DNA from: CAZUMH01 sp964621645 | Lineage (GTDB): Bacteria > Zhuqueibacterota > QNDG01 > JAGLOF01 | Reading direction: 5' to 3' | Length of the DNA stretch: 64,000 nt | Assembly: GCA_964621645.1 (NCBI GenBank) | Contig: CAZUMH010000006.1 | Span: 8,541-72,540 of the forward strand | In this document: in pieces, positions 61,116 through 64,000 of the stretch | Layout: every line of letters begins with the position of its first letter | Numbering within the stretch: position 1 is the first letter of the stretch | Program-made: the position numbers and the translations under genes | The notes under the pieces: generated by a model | What the model was told of the DNA's origin: nothing | The model's database searches: none | What the model saw: only the letters and a program-made list of their open reading frames with translations

Positions 61116-62858
61116 ATGAGACGCATCTTCTTAATCCTTCCTCTTGTTTTTATTTCCACTTTGCTCACGGCCCAGGATTTTCAGCAGTCAGTGCGGCAGC
61201 GAGTGCTCAGCGGCGAACTGAGCCGGAATCAGGCCCTGCTTTTACAGGCAAGGCGGGTTCTGGCACCATCCCAAATTCCGGCGGATATGCAGAATCTCAT
61301 CCGTATGCCAGAGAAATCCGCTACCGGATTGAGTTATGAAATCAAACGGCGGGAACATACGTTCAGCACGGATGAGCAGGTTTTGCTGCGGCCCTTCCTG
61401 ACTAGGCCTTCCACCCAGAAGAGCTACGTCAGCAGCGACGGGCGTTTTCGGATCCATTACGATATCAGTGGCTCCGCTGCCGTGGACCTGAGCGACGGTG
61501 ACGCGTCCGGAGTACCCGATTACGTAGAGGAAGTGGCCCTGGCCTTTGAAAAGGCATATCAGAAAGAAGTGGTGGAGCTGGGGATGAATCCGCCGCCGTC
61601 GGACAACGGGGTGGACGGTGATGAGTGGGATATCTATCTTGAGGCCATCCCGGGAGCTTACGGCTGGACCAATTTCGATCAAAAAGTCGACCCCGCCGGA
61701 GATACCTGGATCACCTACATCGAGATGGATCACAACTACAACAACACACCCACTTCCGGGCTGGACGGGGCCCGGGTGACGGCTGCGCACGAATTTTTCC
61801 ATATGATCCAGCTGGGCTACAGCGGCCGGGATGACGACGGGAACCAGATGCTGGATGATCTTTTCCTGCTGGAAGCATCGGCTACCTGGATGGAAGACGT
61901 GGTCTACAACGACATCAATGATTACATCAATTATCTCTCCACCTTCTTTCGTCAGGAGGGCCTGCCCTTCGATTATCCCTACGGCATTCACATGTACGGC
62001 CTCTGTCTCTGGTTTCACTTTCTGGAAAAGAGGACCGGCGGCCCGGAGTATATCAGGGATCTCTGGAATACCATCGTGACCTTTCCGGCCCTGCAGGCGC
62101 TGGATGTCTCGCTGCGTCAGCTGGGCAGCTCCTTCGCGGAAGAACACGGTCTCTTCCGTACCTGGAACTACATGACCGGAGACCGCTCCGACTCGACCAT
62201 GTACTATCCGGAAGGGGCCTTATATCCCCAGCTTACCATTTCCCGTCAGTTCACCCTGCCGCGGGACACCAGCCTTTCGGTCCAGATACAGGCCACGGCC
62301 TCGGCCTATCTCACGTTTTCCCTGCCCGATGACACATCCTACACCTTCGTGATTGCCAGCGGCGACTGGTACAAGGAATATCAGAACGGCGAAGTCACTC
62401 TCACTCTGGCCCGGGGCCCCCTGCATGAGCAGTTCAGCGCCATCGGAAAGAACATTCAGGCCAGGGCCCAGTCGGAGGAATTTACAGTCATGGGAGCACG
62501 GGTGCTGGGCGAAAACACCGGCGAGACCGGGATCCAGGTCGCCAGCCTGTTAGTCGATCCCTATTCCGGTCATCCTGACGATCTTCCGGCCCTCTATCCC
62601 AATCCCTTCCTGCCGTCCAGGGATTTCTATACCTCTCTGGCCCTGCGGCTGGGAAACGAGGATGAGAAAAAGGAGGTATCCGTGTACACCGCCTCCGGCT
62701 TCCTGGTGCGGAAAGAGACAGTGGAGGCGGGATCGCTGATTTACCGCTGGAACGGGAATGACGAGCACGAACGGCCGCTGTCTTCCGGCGTATATCTCTT
62801 TGTCGTGGGACAGGGTGACAAGATCCTGCAGAAAGAGAAGGTGCTGCTTATTCGCTAA
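61116..62858 (+). CDS. Secreted zinc metalloprotease with T9SS-type C-terminal domain
   Basis: Protein of 580 residues. Signal peptide (ending LLTAQ), N-terminal region, and a zincin domain (about 110-350) with HEXXH at 225-229 (AAHEFFHMIQ) and a downstream Glu in LLEASATWMED. This is the layout of the MXAN_6640-type putative metalloproteases. A beta domain follows, and from about residue 490 a FlgD-like sorting domain begins (LYPNPFLPSRD, ending RPLSSGVYLFVVGQGDKILQKEKVLLIR when read across its last 30 residues). It is probably exported by the T9SS and cut or anchored by the PorU-like protein. Ten bases after der. Confidence 0.85.
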   Translation: MRRIFLILPLVFISTLLTAQDFQQSVRQRVLSGELSRNQALLLQARRVLAPSQIPADMQNLIRMPEKSATGLSYEIKRREHTFSTDEQVLLRPFLTRPSTQKSYVSSDGRFRIHYDISGSAAVDLSDGDASGVPDYVEEVALAFEKAYQKEVVELGMNPPPSDNGVDGDEWDIYLEAIPGAYGWTNFDQKVDPAGDTWITYIEMDHNYNNTPTSGLDGARVTAAHEFFHMIQLGYSGRDDDGNQMLDDLFLLEASATWMEDVVYNDINDYINYLSTFFRQEGLPFDYPYGIHMYGLCLWFHFLEKRTGGPEYIRDLWNTIVTFPALQALDVSLRQLGSSFAEEHGLFRTWNYMTGDRSDSTMYYPEGALYPQLTISRQFTLPRDTSLSVQIQATASAYLTFSLPDDTSYTFVIASGDWYKEYQNGEVTLTLARGPLHEQFSAIGKNIQARAQSEEFTVMGARVLGENTGETGIQVASLLVDPYSGHPDDLPALYPNPFLPSRDFYTSLALRLGNEDEKKEVSVYTASGFLVRKETVEAGSLIYRWNGNDEHERPLSSGVYLFVVGQGDKILQKEKVLLIR

Positions 62859-62965
62859 AGACATGGTGCGTGAAACCAAACGACGCGTTAGCTGTATACT
62901 ATAAGGATACCGCGCCTGCTCAGAGAAGGACAGAGCGCGGCAGAATGAACCTGGAGGGATGAACA

Positions 62966-63520
62966 ATGAGCATTTGGGATACGATTAAAAGCAGCCTGGA
63001 GGATGGTCTGGAAATTCTTTCGGAAAAGGGAGCTGATTTTTCCCAGGTGACGAAACTAAAATGGGAGCGGCGAACCATCCAGAAAGAGATAGTAGCCGCC
63101 CTGCGGGAGCTGGGCATCCTCTTTTTCAGCCTCAAGAGCGCCGCAGAAAAATCGTCCCTGGCGGACAGGTCAAAAGAACTGCTGAGCCGTATCGACAAGC
63201 TGGAAGAGGAACTCTCCGGTAAAGAGGAAGAGATTTTGAACCTCACCAGCCGCATGGACGGCAAACATGTGCGGGGGCTGCGCCGTGATCTGGAACTGGG
63301 TGACGGCTCCATCGAACAGGTGGTTCTGGCTGAGGGAGCTTCCCTGGTGGGACAGAAATTGATGGATATCAAGCTTCCGGCCGAAGTGCTGGTGGGAACC
63401 ATTGTGCGCCAGGGGGAGGTGATCATTCCCGACGGCAAGACGGTGCTCCGGGCCGGCGACCGCGTCACGCTTTTAGGGAAAAAGGACGATGTGAAAAAGA
63501 TTATACAGAAACTGGAATAA
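62966..63520 (+). CDS. Coiled-coil protein with C-terminal TrkA-C (RCK_C) domain
   Basis: Cytoplasmic protein of 184 residues without a membrane helix or signal peptide. Residues about 20-100 are helical with heptads (RSKELLSRIDKLEEELSGKEEEI split across two helices). Residues about 110-184 form an RCK_C/TrkA-C domain: SIEQVVLAEGASLVGQKLMDIKLPAEVLVGTIVRQGEVIIP, KTVLRAGDRVTLLG. RCK_C domains bind ligands, including cyclic di-AMP in some potassium transporters. There is no RCK_N domain or channel here. GGAGGG lies eight bases before the ATG. Confidence 0.8.
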   Translation: MSIWDTIKSSLEDGLEILSEKGADFSQVTKLKWERRTIQKEIVAALRELGILFFSLKSAAEKSSLADRSKELLSRIDKLEEELSGKEEEILNLTSRMDGKHVRGLRRDLELGDGSIEQVVLAEGASLVGQKLMDIKLPAEVLVGTIVRQGEVIIPDGKTVLRAGDRVTLLGKKDDVKKIIQKLE

Positions 63521-63557
63521 TCAGATGCAATCAATCCTCCCAAAAGGAGATACAAAG

Positions 63558-64000
63558 ATGAGCAAAATAAAAGACAAAATCAAGGGTGCCATTTCCCGTT
63601 CGGTGACGGGAGTGCAGAAGGGAGCGAGCAGCGCGGTTCATAGCGTAGAAGAGGCCGCCCCCAAGGTAGTGGAAAAGGTGGGTCAGACCACCAAGAATCT
63701 GGCCGCGGAAGCCTCGGAAGCCGCTCCCGTTATTGCCGAGAAAGCCAAGAAGGCCGCGGCCGTGGCGGCCGAGAAGACGGGAGAAGTCCTCACCCGGGGC
63801 AAGCTGCATCTCGAGTTGGCCAATGTGAAGCACAAACGGGACAAGAAACTTGCCGAGCTGGGCAGCCGGGTATACGAGCTGCTAAAGAAAAAAGGCGCGG
63901 ATGTCTACGCTGACGAAACGGTGCAAACGGTCAGCAAGGAGATCAAGGATTTGGAGAAGAACATCGCCTCTCTGGAAAAGGAATTTGCCGAGGTCGGCAA
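63558..64000 (+). CDS. Ala/Lys-rich coiled-coil protein, 3' end outside window
   Basis: 147 complete codons with no stop before the window ends. The sequence is low-complexity and helical: SKIKDKIKGAISRSV, a stretch rich in Ala, Glu and Lys (KKAAAVAAEKTGE), then VKHKRDKKLAELGSRVYELLKKKGADVY and a further coiled coil. No signal peptide. It resembles small phasin-like or stress coiled-coil proteins, but no family is certain. AAAGGAG precedes the ATG; it is 37 bases after the TrkA-C gene and probably cotranscribed. Confidence 0.7.
   Translation, partial: MSKIKDKIKGAISRSVTGVQKGASSAVHSVEEAAPKVVEKVGQTTKNLAAEASEAAPVIAEKAKKAAAVAAEKTGEVLTRGKLHLELANVKHKRDKKLAELGSRVYELLKKKGADVYADETVQTVSKEIKDLEKNIASLEKEFAEVG

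Noticed and set aside
62895..62905. TATACT/TATAAG boxes before the TrkA-C gene
   Set aside because: They look like -10 elements, but no acceptable -35 hexamer is at 16-18 bases; read-through from upstream is equally possible.
63531..63833. Minus-strand ORF of 100 codons near the window end
   Set aside because: It is antisense to the Ala/Lys-rich coiled-coil gene, which has a strong Shine-Dalgarno; the Gly-rich composition is what antisense of such a gene would give.
1..64000. CRISPR arrays, insertion sequences, prophage or integrase genes
   Set aside because: No regularly spaced repeats, transposase motifs, integrase or phage structural genes were seen; composition and gene style are uniform.

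Overview
The window is ordinary, densely packed bacterial chromosome with no phage, plasmid, IS or CRISPR signature. It is Gram-negative-like: many lipoproteins, beta-barrel outer-membrane proteins and CsgG-type secretion proteins. A PorU-like C25 peptidase sits next to a PorV-like barrel, and a metalloprotease ends in a YPNPF-type C-terminal domain, so a type IX secretion system (T9SS) is likely. Together with the gene order tilS-ftsH-folP-cdaA and an archaeal-type route to homocysteine, this suggests an anaerobic member of the FCB superphylum or a neighbouring candidate phylum. That placement is inference.

Layout. 1-832 (-): N-terminal part of a POT-family transporter. 1052-2098 (+): CsgG/TPR lipoprotein. 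2619-4052: orphan receiver, NlpC/P60 peptidase and DUF4870 protein. 4108-7632 (-): serpin, small lipoprotein and outer-membrane barrel. 7904-13595 (-): two-component operon (lipoprotein, histidine kinase, sigma-54 activator, coiled-coil protein, barrel). 13731-13804: tRNA-Met. 13897-29720 (+): tilS, ftsH, TPR protein, folP, cdaA, porU-like, porV-like, Fn3 lipoprotein, SLBB protein, sugar-nucleotidyltransferase and barrel. 29813-36176 (+): giant TPR protein, lipid kinase, TGS GTPase and MEMO-family protein. 36229-38219 (-): histidine kinase with a degenerate receiver, and a patatin. 38370-39104 (+): secreted Ca-loop protein. 39139-42704 (-): homocysteine-synthesis operon with its leader. 42781-44444 (-): dusB and a DUF374 acyltransferase. 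44662-50662 (+): DUF4416, purM, plsY, gpsA, asnS, LOG-like protein, acylphosphatase and apt. 50728-57098 (+): two barrels, tRNA-Gly and a four-gene CsgG/FlgT/LPP20/TPR-SLH envelope cluster. 57264-64000 (+): AI-2E-family permease, DUF512 radical SAM protein, der, T9SS-type metalloprotease, a coiled-coil/TrkA-C protein and a truncated coiled-coil protein.

The most striking feature lies at 42471-42704 on the minus strand, in front of the operon COG2122 - aspartokinase - COG1900. Those families are linked to making homocysteine from aspartate semialdehyde and sulfide. A near-consensus promoter is followed by a 32-codon ORF with five Met codons, four of them within ten residues. A strong intrinsic terminator follows, and a 12-bp alternative helix can form between the end of the small ORF and the 5' arm of the terminator. 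The spacing fits classical ribosome-mediated transcription attenuation that senses charged Met-tRNA. I know of no described methionine leader-peptide attenuator for this pathway.

All functions are inferred from motifs read by eye. Start codons were chosen by Shine-Dalgarno spacing, signal peptides and overlap with the upstream gene, and several differ from the longest possible ORF.
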